Of a stretch of DNA of 64,000 nt, positions 7,825 to 17,170 are shown one piece after another. The position numbers and the translations under genes are program-made. The stretch's first letter is position 1. Every line of letters begins with the position of its first letter. Source of the stretch: Flammeovirga pacifica (lineage in GTDB: Bacteria; Bacteroidota; Bacteroidia; Cytophagales; Flammeovirgaceae). The notes under the pieces were generated by a model. That model was given only the letters and a program-made list of their open reading frames with translations, had not been told where the DNA came from and did no database searches. Location: positions 248,001-312,000 of the forward strand of contig NZ_JRYR02000002.1 in NCBI RefSeq assembly GCF_000807855.2, written 5' to 3'.

Positions 7825-10800
7825 ATGAAGAAGTATTTTTTCCTTTTACTACTTGCTTTAATATGCATTAATCAATATTCATATTCAGAGAATACCTTTT
7901 CTAAAACAAAAAGTTACTCAATGAGTGATGGCCTTTCCCATTATGGTGTAACATCCATTTTAGAGGATCATAACGGATTGTTATGGTTGGGTACTTTTGA
8001 TGGATTGAATTGCTTTAATGGTTTTGATTTTAAAATATTTAGGAATACAGGAGAAGTAGAGAGTATTACTAATAATAGAGTTCGATCGCTTTACCAAGAT
8101 AAAAACAACAACATTTGGGTGGGTACGGAACGTGGCATCTCATTATACAATTATCAAGATCAAATTTTTCAAACTTTATATGAGGCGGAGTCAGCAGAAG
8201 TACATATTAATGGAACTACGATCAACCACATATTCAAGTATCAAAATCAAATAATTTGTGTATCTGAGCACAATGGATTATACTTTTTTGATGAAGAAAC
8301 GTATGAGCTTAAGAAGTTTATTACTATCGAAAGTCAAAAGAAGAATGGCTTTTATTACTATGGTTTAGTTCAGTTGGATCACCATCTCATTATATCAACT
8401 ATTGATGGGGTAATTATCTACAATTTAGAAAAAGACACCTATAGAGAAATAAAATTAGAAGGTTTAAAAAACACGAGAGGAATTACGATAACTCCGGATA
8501 AAAAACATGTCTTTATCGTAGGGAATTCCGGTATTTATAAATATGAAATCAACGAGAATAGTGAAGATATCCTATCTTTTTCAGATAAATACTTTACCAA
8601 AAACAGGTTTAGAAGTATTTACTGTGCTCAAGATAATCAGCTTTATTTAGGACATATTTCTACAGGTTTAGACGTGATAGATGATTATCACGAATTGCAA
8701 AAGGAAGTTCGACTAAGCAAGTATAAAAATAAAGTAAGTTTACCTTTAGATAGGGTGAGTGTGTATGCCCTCAATAAAGAGAGTGGAGATTGGATAGCAT
8801 CTTTTACAGAAGGGATATATCATATTAATAATAGATCTCAAGATTTCAGTAATTTTAAAATTCCTAATAACCAAAAGCAACGTTTTCCAAAGAAGAGCCA
8901 AGTATTAAGCATTAATCAATTTGATCAAAACACCTTATTGTTTAACGTCAATTTCAGAGGAGTCTACTGTTATGATATCGCTCAAAATCAATTTTGTGGA
9001 CTTGAAAATCGGCTGAAAAATTTTGATACTAATCAGGTAAATAATCTTTATTTGGATAATGAAGATAATAAATGGATTAAGAGTATTTATAATTATGGTC
9101 ATATCTATTTTCAAGAAAAACATTCTGATAAGTGGTTGAAAATTCACGATAGCAGATTTCCTTTTTTAGATAAACTGAATATTAAATCAGTTGCCAAAGA
9201 TAGATTTGGTTATTATTGGTTAGCAACCAATGAGGGATTGTTCCGTTTGGAGATTAAAAACAATACTTTAATTGATGCACAAGAATTAAAGAAATTCAAA
9301 CAGCAAACGAAGAACTTATCAAGTGAAATGAGATATATGTACCTTGATCCTTTAGTTGATGTGGTGTGGGTTGGTACAAGATTGAACGGATTGATTCGTA
9401 TTCAGAATAAAGATCTTCCATTAGATGCATTAGAAACACAACAGTATGTGCATTCATCCAAAGATCCCAATTCGATATCAAGTAATCACATTACTTCAAT
9501 TATTCGATTACCTAATAAAGAACTTTGGGTGGGTACAGAAAGAGGGGGAGTATGCCGTGTAACAAAAGATGCTTCTACTTATAGGTTTAAATCATTTAGA
9601 GAGAAAGAAGGTTTAGATAATAACGTTGTTAAATCAATTTTATCTGATAAAAATAATAATCTATGGATTAGTACTAACAAAGGATTAAACGTATTGAATA
9701 CTAAGACGTTTGTGATTCGAACCTTCAGTAAAGAAGATGGGATGCTTGTGGCACCTTTCGAAAATACATCGACATTATTAGAAGATGGCAAGATGGTTTT
9801 TGGAGGGGCAAATGGATTCTGTATTTTTCATCCCGATAGTATCTCAGAAGAATCTTATCCTAAACTGAGACTTGGAGAACTAAAAATCTATAATCAAGAA
9901 GTACAGCCCAATAAAAGTGTGAGCGATCATATCATTCTCACTCAAAACCTCAATAGTACAGATCACTTTTCCTTAAATTATGATCAGAATGTATTTTCTA
10001 TTGAGATGCTGTCTTTACATTACAGTAATCCTAAAAGTCATTTACTAAAATACAGACTCTTACCTATTGAAAAAGAATGGGTAGAAGTGACCTCAGATCT
10101 AAAGACAGCAAGTTTTAATAGTTTACCTCCAGGTAATTATACATTTGAGGTAGCCACTTCTAATTCAAATAAAGATTACGGCAAAATTAAAAGCATCTCT
10201 ATAGAGATTAAACCACCTTATTGGAAAACGGTTTGGGCCTACATTATTTATGTGATACTCGGTGTGGTATTAATAGGCATAACCATAAAGTTTTTGCTGC
10301 ACCTTACAGGTCTAAAACATCAGTTGCAGATTGAACAATTAGAATACAATAGACTGGAAGAACTAAATAAAACGAAGCAACAGATGTTTATGAACATCTC
10401 GCATGAATTTAGAACTCCTCTTACGCTGATATCTGGACCAATACAGGTGTTATTGAAGATGTTCAGTTCACACAAAGAAGCTTTTGAGCATTTAGATTTA
10501 ATTAATAGGCAGTCTAAAAAAATGTATCAGTTGGTCAATCAAGTACAAGATTTTAATAAGGCAGAACAAAGTTTACTTAAGTTACAGCTAAAGTCTTTTG
10601 ACCTTATTGAACTATTGGCCAACGTGAAGGAAGATTTTGATCCTTTAGCCAAAAAACAAAATAAGGTGTTTCGCTTAAAGGGAGAAGCAAATAAAATATT
10701 TATCAATGCGGATTACGATAAATTGGAAATCGTATTGAATAATCTATTAAATAATGCCTTTAAGTTTACACAGGAAAAGGATTCGATCACTATGGAGTAT

Positions 10801-11928
10801 TCATCGAATGCTGATGGAATTGATTTGTATATTACAGATAGCGGACAAGGAATATCTGAAGAAGATGTACCCTTTATTTTTGATCGATTTTATCAATCTA
10901 AAACCAATACGTCTAATATAGGATCAGGAATTGGTTTGGCCTTTTCTAAAAAGTTAGTTGATCTACATTTTGGTACAATTAAAGTATCTATTAATGATAA
11001 AGAAGGGACCACTTTCCATGTCTTTATACCAACAAAGGTGAGTAAAGAAAGTCAATTTAATGAGGTGAGACTAAGTCAATTGTTAGAAGAAGAAAGCCAC
11101 GAAGAGAGACAGAAATTATTACCCGATAATCTGGCGCTTCCTGAAATAAAGATAGATGAAAACCTTAAAGACCAAACGGTATTTTTTGTAGAAGATAATC
11201 CTGACTTAAGAGAATTTGTTCAATCGGTTTTAAGCGATCACTTTAATATTAAAGCGTTTGAAAATGGTAGGAAATGTTTAGATTATTTAGAAAAAGAGTG
11301 GCCTGATTTATTACTATCGGATATTCTGATGCCAGAATTAAATGGTTTAGAGTTATGTAACTCATTAAAGTTAGATATTAGAACAAGCCATATTCCAGTG
11401 ATTTTATTAACCTCAAAATCGAGTGTTGAAGATAAAATTAGTGGTTTGGAAATTGGTGCAGATGCTTATATCACCAAGCCTTTTGATATGAAACACTTAA
11501 TTACTTCTATCCAAATGCTTCTAAAAAATAGATTACTATTAAGAGAGCGATTTAAGATAGATGTACCTATAGAATTAGAAAGAAAATCAAACGATAAAAA
11601 CGATAAAATTTTTATTGATAAGTTGTATCAATTGATGGAGGACAATTATTCTAACGAAGAACTAGACATTAATTTCTTTGCTAAAGAATTGTATTTAAAT
11701 AGAACACACTTCTATCAAAAAGTAAAGGCAATAACTAACCATACTCCCCTTGAGTTATTGCGTATGTTTAGATTAAAAAAAGCAGCAGAGTTGTTAGTTC
11801 AGGAAAAAATTCCTGTATCAGAAGTTTACCTTCTTACGGGTTTCAAAAGCCGAACTCACTTTACTAAAATGTTTAAAGATACTTATGGATTAACTCCTGG
11901 TAAATATGGGAAATCAACAAAAGCATAA
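7825..11928 (+). CDS. Hybrid two-component system regulator (HTCS) of the PUL
   Basis: This one-protein sensor-regulator has 1367 residues. An upstream in-frame ATG at 7783 exists, but 7825 starts directly with the signal peptide. The periplasmic part (~25-790) is a double propeller of Reg_prop repeats (GLLWLGTFDGLN, NIWVGTERGISL, LWISTNKGLN) closed by a Y_Y_Y domain (LPPGNYTFEVATSN). A TM helix lies near 800-825. Next come HisKA with phospho-acceptor His860 (NISHEFRTPLT), an HATPase domain, a receiver domain with Asp1166 (LLLSDILMPEL) and an AraC-type DNA-binding domain at the C terminus. HTCS proteins bind an oligosaccharide and switch on the adjacent susCD operon, which starts 322 bp downstream on the same strand. 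Confidence 0.95.
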   Translation: MKKYFFLLLLALICINQYSYSENTFSKTKSYSMSDGLSHYGVTSILEDHNGLLWLGTFDGLNCFNGFDFKIFRNTGEVESITNNRVRSLYQDKNNNIWVGTERGISLYNYQDQIFQTLYEAESAEVHINGTTINHIFKYQNQIICVSEHNGLYFFDEETYELKKFITIESQKKNGFYYYGLVQLDHHLIISTIDGVIIYNLEKDTYREIKLEGLKNTRGITITPDKKHVFIVGNSGIYKYEINENSEDILSFSDKYFTKNRFRSIYCAQDNQLYLGHISTGLDVIDDYHELQKEVRLSKYKNKVSLPLDRVSVYALNKESGDWIASFTEGIYHINNRSQDFSNFKIPNNQKQRFPKKSQVLSINQFDQNTLLFNVNFRGVYCYDIAQNQFCGLENRLKNFDTNQVNNLYLDNEDNKWIKSIYNYGHIYFQEKHSDKWLKIHDSRFPFLDKLNIKSVAKDRFGYYWLATNEGLFRLEIKNNTLIDAQELKKFKQQTKNLSSEMRYMYLDPLVDVVWVGTRLNGLIRIQNKDLPLDALETQQYVHSSKDPNSISSNHITSIIRLPNKELWVGTERGGVCRVTKDASTYRFKSFREKEGLDNNVVKSILSDKNNNLWISTNKGLNVLNTKTFVIRTFSKEDGMLVAPFENTSTLLEDGKMVFGGANGFCIFHPDSISEESYPKLRLGELKIYNQEVQPNKSVSDHIILTQNLNSTDHFSLNYDQNVFSIEMLSLHYSNPKSHLLKYRLLPIEKEWVEVTSDLKTASFNSLPPGNYTFEVATSNSNKDYGKIKSISIEIKPPYWKTVWAYIIYVILGVVLIGITIKFLLHLTGLKHQLQIEQLEYNRLEELNKTKQQMFMNISHEFRTPLTLISGPIQVLLKMFSSHKEAFEHLDLINRQSKKMYQLVNQVQDFNKAEQSLLKLQLKSFDLIELLANVKEDFDPLAKKQNKVFRLKGEANKIFINADYDKLEIVLNNLLNNAFKFTQEKDSITMEYSSNADGIDLYITDSGQGISEEDVPFIFDRFYQSKTNTSNIGSGIGLAFSKKLVDLHFGTIKVSINDKEGTTFHVFIPTKVSKESQFNEVRLSQLLEEESHEERQKLLPDNLALPEIKIDENLKDQTVFFVEDNPDLREFVQSVLSDHFNIKAFENGRKCLDYLEKEWPDLLLSDILMPELNGLELCNSLKLDIRTSHIPVILLTSKSSVEDKISGLEIGADAYITKPFDMKHLITSIQMLLKNRLLLRERFKIDVPIELERKSNDKNDKIFIDKLYQLMEDNYSNEELDINFFAKELYLNRTHFYQKVKAITNHTPLELLRMFRLKKAAELLVQEKIPVSEVYLLTGFKSRTHFTKMFKDTYGLTPGKYGKSTKA

Positions 11929-12083
11929 CTATAGCTAAGCAAAGAATTGGATGAAATTTAATGTATTTTTTTATCACATTAAATGACATTATTGATACTA
12001 AAACAGACAAAATATGTAGGTTAAATCCCTATTAATGAGTTGTTTATTTGAAATAAAGACATTGAATTAACAAAAAAAGACAG

Positions 12084-12110
12084 TTGTAGAAATCTTAAAT
12101 TCTACCTTTG
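12084..12110 (+). promoter_or_regulatory. Bacteroidota-type promoter of the susC operon
   Basis: TTG at 12084-12086 is followed after 16 bases by TACCTTTG at 12103-12110, a match to the -33 TTG / -7 TAnnTTTG promoter of Bacteroidota. It lies in the 322-base gap between the HTCS gene and susC, leaving a ~130-base leader. The rest of the gap (11929-12083 and 12111-12250) shows no gene. Confidence 0.55.
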
Positions 12111-12250
12111 ATTCATTAAAGGGCGAAAGTACAATTATTACTATTTTTTAACTGACCCTTTTAGCAAACTCAATAATACTTATGGGCATTTATCTAACAA
12201 TAATAGTCCTTCATTGAGAATTACTTTTTTTCAATTAAAAAGGCGATTAA

Positions 12251-15200
12251 ATGATTATGAATTTTACAAAAAACACTAAAAAGCCTAACTTTTTACTCTT
12301 CTATCTGATATTTTTTATTCTATTCATTTTAGGGTATGAAGTACAAGCACAGACAGTACATTTAAAAGGGAAGGTGATTGGTAGCGACGACAATTTACCT
12401 CTCCCAGGAGTAAATGTTTTGATTCAAGGATCCACCTCCGGAACCATCACCAATTTTGATGGGGATTACCAATTGATGGTAGAAAAAGGCGATGTACTTG
12501 AATTCAGATTCATTGGTATGGAAAGTAAAGTTGTTGCAATTAAAGATCAGACAAGATTGGATGTGATGCTTTCTTCTAGTGTACAACTTTTGGATGAATT
12601 GGTTAAAATTGGATATGGTGAACAAAAGAAAAAAGAAATTTCTGGAGCTGTGTCTCATGTTAAAAGTGATGTGATAGAAACGTTTACGACCGGTGATTTC
12701 GGTGATGCCCTTCAAGGACAAATTGCAGGTGTAAATGTTTCGAACAATGGTGCACCTGGAGAAAACTCAGTTATTCAGATTAGAGGTGTAAGTACGGTTT
12801 CTGATATGGCAGGGGCAACAGAACCTTTGTATGTGGTGGATGGGATTCCTCAAAATGAAAATCCTCGTTTAGCACCATCAGAAATAGAGACTTTAGATAT
12901 TTTGAAAGATTTGGCATCTTGTGCAATCTACGGTACAAGAGGTGCAAATGGTGTTATTCTTATTACGACTAAGAAAGGAAATAAAGGGAAGCTAAATTTA
13001 TCAATAAACGGAACATACGGTATTAAAAATATTACATCTGATATTCCGCTCATGAATACAAATGAGCAAATATATTTTGATATCGTAAAACAGCGTAACA
13101 TGAATGGTAACCACGATGGGGAAATGATTTTACCCATTGGGCAAAGACCGGAATGGTTCAACAACGAAACAGATTTAAGCAAAATAATATTATTAGATAA
13201 TCAGCCGACACAAAACTATAACCTAAGTGTAAGTGGTGGTAGTGACGGTCTTACTTATAATCTTACAGGTGGAATTTACGACGATAGAGGATCAGTATAT
13301 AACTCAGGGTTTTCTAGAAAAAATGCTAGAGCAGGTGTTCGTTACAAGCAAGGTAAATGGGATATTAATTCAAGTTTAGCCATTAGCTCAGAAACAACTA
13401 CTCGAGCAAACCCTTATTTACTTTTACAAATGATTCGCTATAAACCTTATCAGCCTGAAGTAGATCCAAATAAGGACGAACCTGTATTTTCACCTGGTAT
13501 TGGACACTCACCTGAATCGTCAATTGCGAATCAAGTAGTGACAACTATGCGTAGAGAAGATAAATTGTATCGCGATCGCTTACAGGGTAATATTAGTATT
13601 GGTTACGAGCTAACTAAAAACTTAAGATTTAGAGGTAATATTGGTGCAAATTCAATCAATGATTTTAGAATTCAGTTCAATCCATTTATTCCTACTTATG
13701 ATTCACAAGGACAATTGTTATCGAACAATGCCAATAGCTTTGTAGAAAATTCATCAGGAAGAAGAACAGGTACCTCTTTTGATGGTCGATTAACTTATTC
13801 CAAAAAGTTGGGAGATCATAAATTCTCAGCAATGTTAGGTGCTTCTAATGAGATCTATACTAATGAGAGTTTTACTGCTAGAAAATATGGTATTGTAGAT
13901 AACTCGATTAGAGTATTGAATGGAGCAACTTTGGATGCCGCTGCAACATCAGGTTATAATTATACTTATAAAGTGATTGGTACTTTAGGAAGGATCATGT
14001 ACGATTACAAAGGGAAGTATATGTTTTCAATGAGTGGTAATTATAATGGTAATTCTAAGTTTTCTAAAGACAATAAATGGAAGTTTTTCCCATCTGTATC
14101 AGGTGCTTGGAATGTAGCTGATGAAGGATTCTGGAAAGGAATAAGAGACGTAGCGAACAGTTTTAAAATAAGAGCGTCTCATGGTCAGGTAGGAGGACAA
14201 AGCTTCTTGCCTTACACCGATGAGGTGACCATACAACATGGTCTTGATTATCCATTTGGAGGAGCAGGAAACCAAGCTTTATACTATGGAGCTGGACAAG
14301 TGAGATACGCAAATACAGAGGTGCAATGGGAAACATCAATACAAAATAACTTTGGTATCGATGTAGGCTTTTTGGATAATAAGTTCACTTTAGTAGCCGA
14401 TGTTTATCACACAGAGAAAGCAGATATGTTATTCCCTATTCAGCTTCCTCCGTCTGTAGGTACAGGTAGTGGATCCAACTCTAAACTGACGATGAACATG
14501 GGTAATATGGTTAACAAAGGTCTAGAGATAGCACTAGGTTATAAAGGTGGAACCACCAAATTTAATTGGAGTGTTAACGGTACTTTCACTAAGAATATCA
14601 ACGAGATCACCAATATGAATACAGATGAAATTATCTATACGAGTGATAATGGATTGATCTCTGGTGCTGAAGCAAGTTCTAAAGTAACTGTATTTGCAGA
14701 AGGTTATGAAGCAGGGGCATTTTTCTTATACAAAACAGATGGTATAGTGAAAACGACCGAGCAATTAGAAGAGTTTAGAAAAATCAAACCGGATGCTCAA
14801 ATGGGCGATCTAATCTATGTGGATACAAATGGTGACGGTGAAATTACGGATTCTGATAGAGTATATTCAGGTTCTGGATTTTCGGATTGGGAAGCGGGTT
14901 TAATTGTGAATTTAAACTGGAAAGGATTTGATTTTATGATGCATTGGTATGCAGCAATTGGACATCAAGTGATGAACGGATCTAATGCTCAAGCTTACAG
15001 CGAAGGTCGTCATAAGAATCAAGTTTCAACTTGGTCAGAAGCAAACCCAAGTTCTGATATTCCTGCATACAGAGGCGGAATGAAGGAGAATGATAACTTC
15101 AAAGCTTACACAGACCTTTGGTTAGAAGATGGTTCTTTCATTCGACTTAAGAATATTCAAATCGGTTACACATTACCGAAAAATGTATTGAAAAAAGTAG

Positions 15201-15370
15201 GTGCAACAAATATCAGAGTATTTGTGTCGGCTCAAAACCCACTTACACTTACTAGATATACAGGTTACGACCCAGAAGTAGCAGGTAATGGTGTTTCATC
15301 AAGAGGTTTGGATAAAGGAAACTATCCAATTTCTGCCATGTACTTAACTGGATTTAAATTAAACTTCTAA
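12251..15370 (+). CDS. SusC-family TonB-dependent glycan transporter
   Basis: Outer-membrane SusC/RagA protein of 1039 residues. A second ATG at 12257 is an equally plausible start. After the signal peptide (ending VQAQ, ~34) come a CarboxypepD_reg-like domain (~36-115, with PLPGVNVLIQGSTSGTITNFDGDY) and a plug carrying IQIRGVSTVS and PLYVVDGIP. A long beta-barrel follows, with an EF-hand-like VDTNGDGEITDSD loop near residue 857. It pairs with the SusD 21 bp downstream to import oligosaccharides. TM segments other than barrel strands are absent. Confidence 0.95.
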   Translation: MIMNFTKNTKKPNFLLFYLIFFILFILGYEVQAQTVHLKGKVIGSDDNLPLPGVNVLIQGSTSGTITNFDGDYQLMVEKGDVLEFRFIGMESKVVAIKDQTRLDVMLSSSVQLLDELVKIGYGEQKKKEISGAVSHVKSDVIETFTTGDFGDALQGQIAGVNVSNNGAPGENSVIQIRGVSTVSDMAGATEPLYVVDGIPQNENPRLAPSEIETLDILKDLASCAIYGTRGANGVILITTKKGNKGKLNLSINGTYGIKNITSDIPLMNTNEQIYFDIVKQRNMNGNHDGEMILPIGQRPEWFNNETDLSKIILLDNQPTQNYNLSVSGGSDGLTYNLTGGIYDDRGSVYNSGFSRKNARAGVRYKQGKWDINSSLAISSETTTRANPYLLLQMIRYKPYQPEVDPNKDEPVFSPGIGHSPESSIANQVVTTMRREDKLYRDRLQGNISIGYELTKNLRFRGNIGANSINDFRIQFNPFIPTYDSQGQLLSNNANSFVENSSGRRTGTSFDGRLTYSKKLGDHKFSAMLGASNEIYTNESFTARKYGIVDNSIRVLNGATLDAAATSGYNYTYKVIGTLGRIMYDYKGKYMFSMSGNYNGNSKFSKDNKWKFFPSVSGAWNVADEGFWKGIRDVANSFKIRASHGQVGGQSFLPYTDEVTIQHGLDYPFGGAGNQALYYGAGQVRYANTEVQWETSIQNNFGIDVGFLDNKFTLVADVYHTEKADMLFPIQLPPSVGTGSGSNSKLTMNMGNMVNKGLEIALGYKGGTTKFNWSVNGTFTKNINEITNMNTDEIIYTSDNGLISGAEASSKVTVFAEGYEAGAFFLYKTDGIVKTTEQLEEFRKIKPDAQMGDLIYVDTNGDGEITDSDRVYSGSGFSDWEAGLIVNLNWKGFDFMMHWYAAIGHQVMNGSNAQAYSEGRHKNQVSTWSEANPSSDIPAYRGGMKENDNFKAYTDLWLEDGSFIRLKNIQIGYTLPKNVLKKVGATNIRVFVSAQNPLTLTRYTGYDPEVAGNGVSSRGLDKGNYPISAMYLTGFKLNF

Positions 15371-15391
15371 GCAAAATAATATCACAAGACG

Positions 15392-17164
15392 ATGAAAACA
15401 TCTAACGCTTTTATAAAATATAGCTTATTAGTAATTATCAATATATGCCTTTTAGGCTGTTCAAGGGATTACTTAAATGAGGCTAATCCAAACGAAAAAC
15501 CAATTGAAGATTACTTCAATAATTTAACGGAGTCTGATAAGGTACTAACGGCTTCATATGCCACTCTAATGAATCATTATGTATTAAATATTACAGAAGA
15601 AACATGGAGATCAGATATGGGGTACCCGGGTTGGAACCGACCTTCTCCAACAAATGGAGATGCATTAATTTGGTACAACCATATGTATAATGATTCTAGT
15701 CCATCAATTAGTAAAAAATGGCAGGCATTATACGAGGGAGTCTTCAGAGCAAATCAACTGATTGAAGGATTAACGAATCAGCTGAAGCATTTGGAGGAAG
15801 AAACTCTATGGATTGAGCAAATGGCTCAAGCTAGAATGCTAAGAGGAATTTATCACTTCTATTTATATCAATCATTTAACAATGGACGTGTAGTAATTCG
15901 TGATAAAGTACCTCAAACGTTGGAGGAAATCATGATATCTGTATCACCTGCAGAAGAAGTATTGGCCTTCATCAAAAAAGATTTTGAGTATGCATATGCA
16001 AATTTACCAATTTCATTTTCTACTGAAAGTACAAATATAGGTAGAACAAATAAAGGTACTGCAGCCATGTTTTTAGGTAATATGTACTTGTTTGAAGGAG
16101 ATTATGCATCAGCAAAACCTTTTTATGATGAGTTAATTCATAATGCCGAATATGGTTATGAATTGGTGACTGATAGTGATTTACAATTCACGACTCAAGG
16201 AGAGATGAATAAAGAGTCTATTTTTGAAATCTGTTATCATGCAGAATTACGTGCAGACTTAGGGAATTGGGATGAAAGAAGACCTTCTAACCGTTTAGCA
16301 AGATCTGCTCCTGGTAACTTGGGTGGATCTAGAGAATTTCTTCCTTCGGCATGGATAGCATATGCTTATGAGCATGAAGTAATGGACGGACAGGATGATA
16401 GAAATTATTATATCGATGAATTAGGCGATACTCAGTTAAGAAATGTACCGCTTAGAGCATCGGCAATGATCGCTTTAGTACCTGATGAGCAAACCACTTA
16501 TTACTTATCAGGAAATGTTCCTCAGCAAGCAGGTTTTGGAGATAATGAATACGGGTATTGGAAAAAGTTCTCTAACCATGATAACTTGACTCATGAAAAT
16601 ACATTGCCTTACGGTTCATTACACTCAGGTAAAAATGTAACAGTCAATCGATTAGCAGAAGCATATTTGAACTTAGCGGAGTGTTACATCAAAGAAGGCA
16701 ATGTAGAAAAGGGTCTTGAATATATGAATGCCATCAGAAAAAGATGGGGATTAAGATTATTAGGCGATGGAAACGGTGATACATCACATGATTATGATGG
16801 AGTTACCTATACGGCAGACAGTTTGATGTATCAATTGATGTATCATGACAAACCTTTAGAATTAGCTGTTGAAGGTCATATGATCCGATGGATTGATTTA
16901 AGAAGGTGGGGAATTACTAAACAAAATTATCAAATGAGAGCCGAGGAAAGATATTACTTGGCTGGATATAGGTATGTAAATCTCAATGGTAATTATAGTT
17001 GGAGAGGAAACTCTCATTTAAAACCTGGAGATGTACCAAATGGAAGTAATTCTATTGTAGTCAAAGATTTTGAGATGGCAGCAGTTAATTTCAATCCAGA
17101 ACTGCATAACTATTTTCCTTTGCCATTATCCGAAATAATATCAAATCCTAACCTAGATAAATAA
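15392..17164 (+). CDS. SusD/RagB-family glycan-binding lipoprotein
   Basis: Lipoprotein (Cys23, CLLGCSRD) of 590 residues with the SusD helical/TPR-type architecture: an AQARMLRGIYHFYLYQSF segment near 150 (typical A-x-x-R-A-x-x-Y element), NKGTAAMFLGNMYLFEGDY, and a C-terminal half with RLAEAYLNLAECY and LRRWGITK. SusD closes over the SusC barrel as a lid and captures oligosaccharide. It is next to susC and followed after 6 bp by the next lipoprotein gene, so these three are one transcript. Confidence 0.95.
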   Translation: MKTSNAFIKYSLLVIINICLLGCSRDYLNEANPNEKPIEDYFNNLTESDKVLTASYATLMNHYVLNITEETWRSDMGYPGWNRPSPTNGDALIWYNHMYNDSSPSISKKWQALYEGVFRANQLIEGLTNQLKHLEEETLWIEQMAQARMLRGIYHFYLYQSFNNGRVVIRDKVPQTLEEIMISVSPAEEVLAFIKKDFEYAYANLPISFSTESTNIGRTNKGTAAMFLGNMYLFEGDYASAKPFYDELIHNAEYGYELVTDSDLQFTTQGEMNKESIFEICYHAELRADLGNWDERRPSNRLARSAPGNLGGSREFLPSAWIAYAYEHEVMDGQDDRNYYIDELGDTQLRNVPLRASAMIALVPDEQTTYYLSGNVPQQAGFGDNEYGYWKKFSNHDNLTHENTLPYGSLHSGKNVTVNRLAEAYLNLAECYIKEGNVEKGLEYMNAIRKRWGLRLLGDGNGDTSHDYDGVTYTADSLMYQLMYHDKPLELAVEGHMIRWIDLRRWGITKQNYQMRAEERYYLAGYRYVNLNGNYSWRGNSHLKPGDVPNGSNSIVVKDFEMAAVNFNPELHNYFPLPLSEIISNPNLDK

Positions 17165-17170
17165 TAAGCT

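Noticed and set aside
9296-9791. Minus-strand frames inside the hybrid regulator gene
   Set aside because: They are shadows of the well-supported + strand coding sequence and have no family features.
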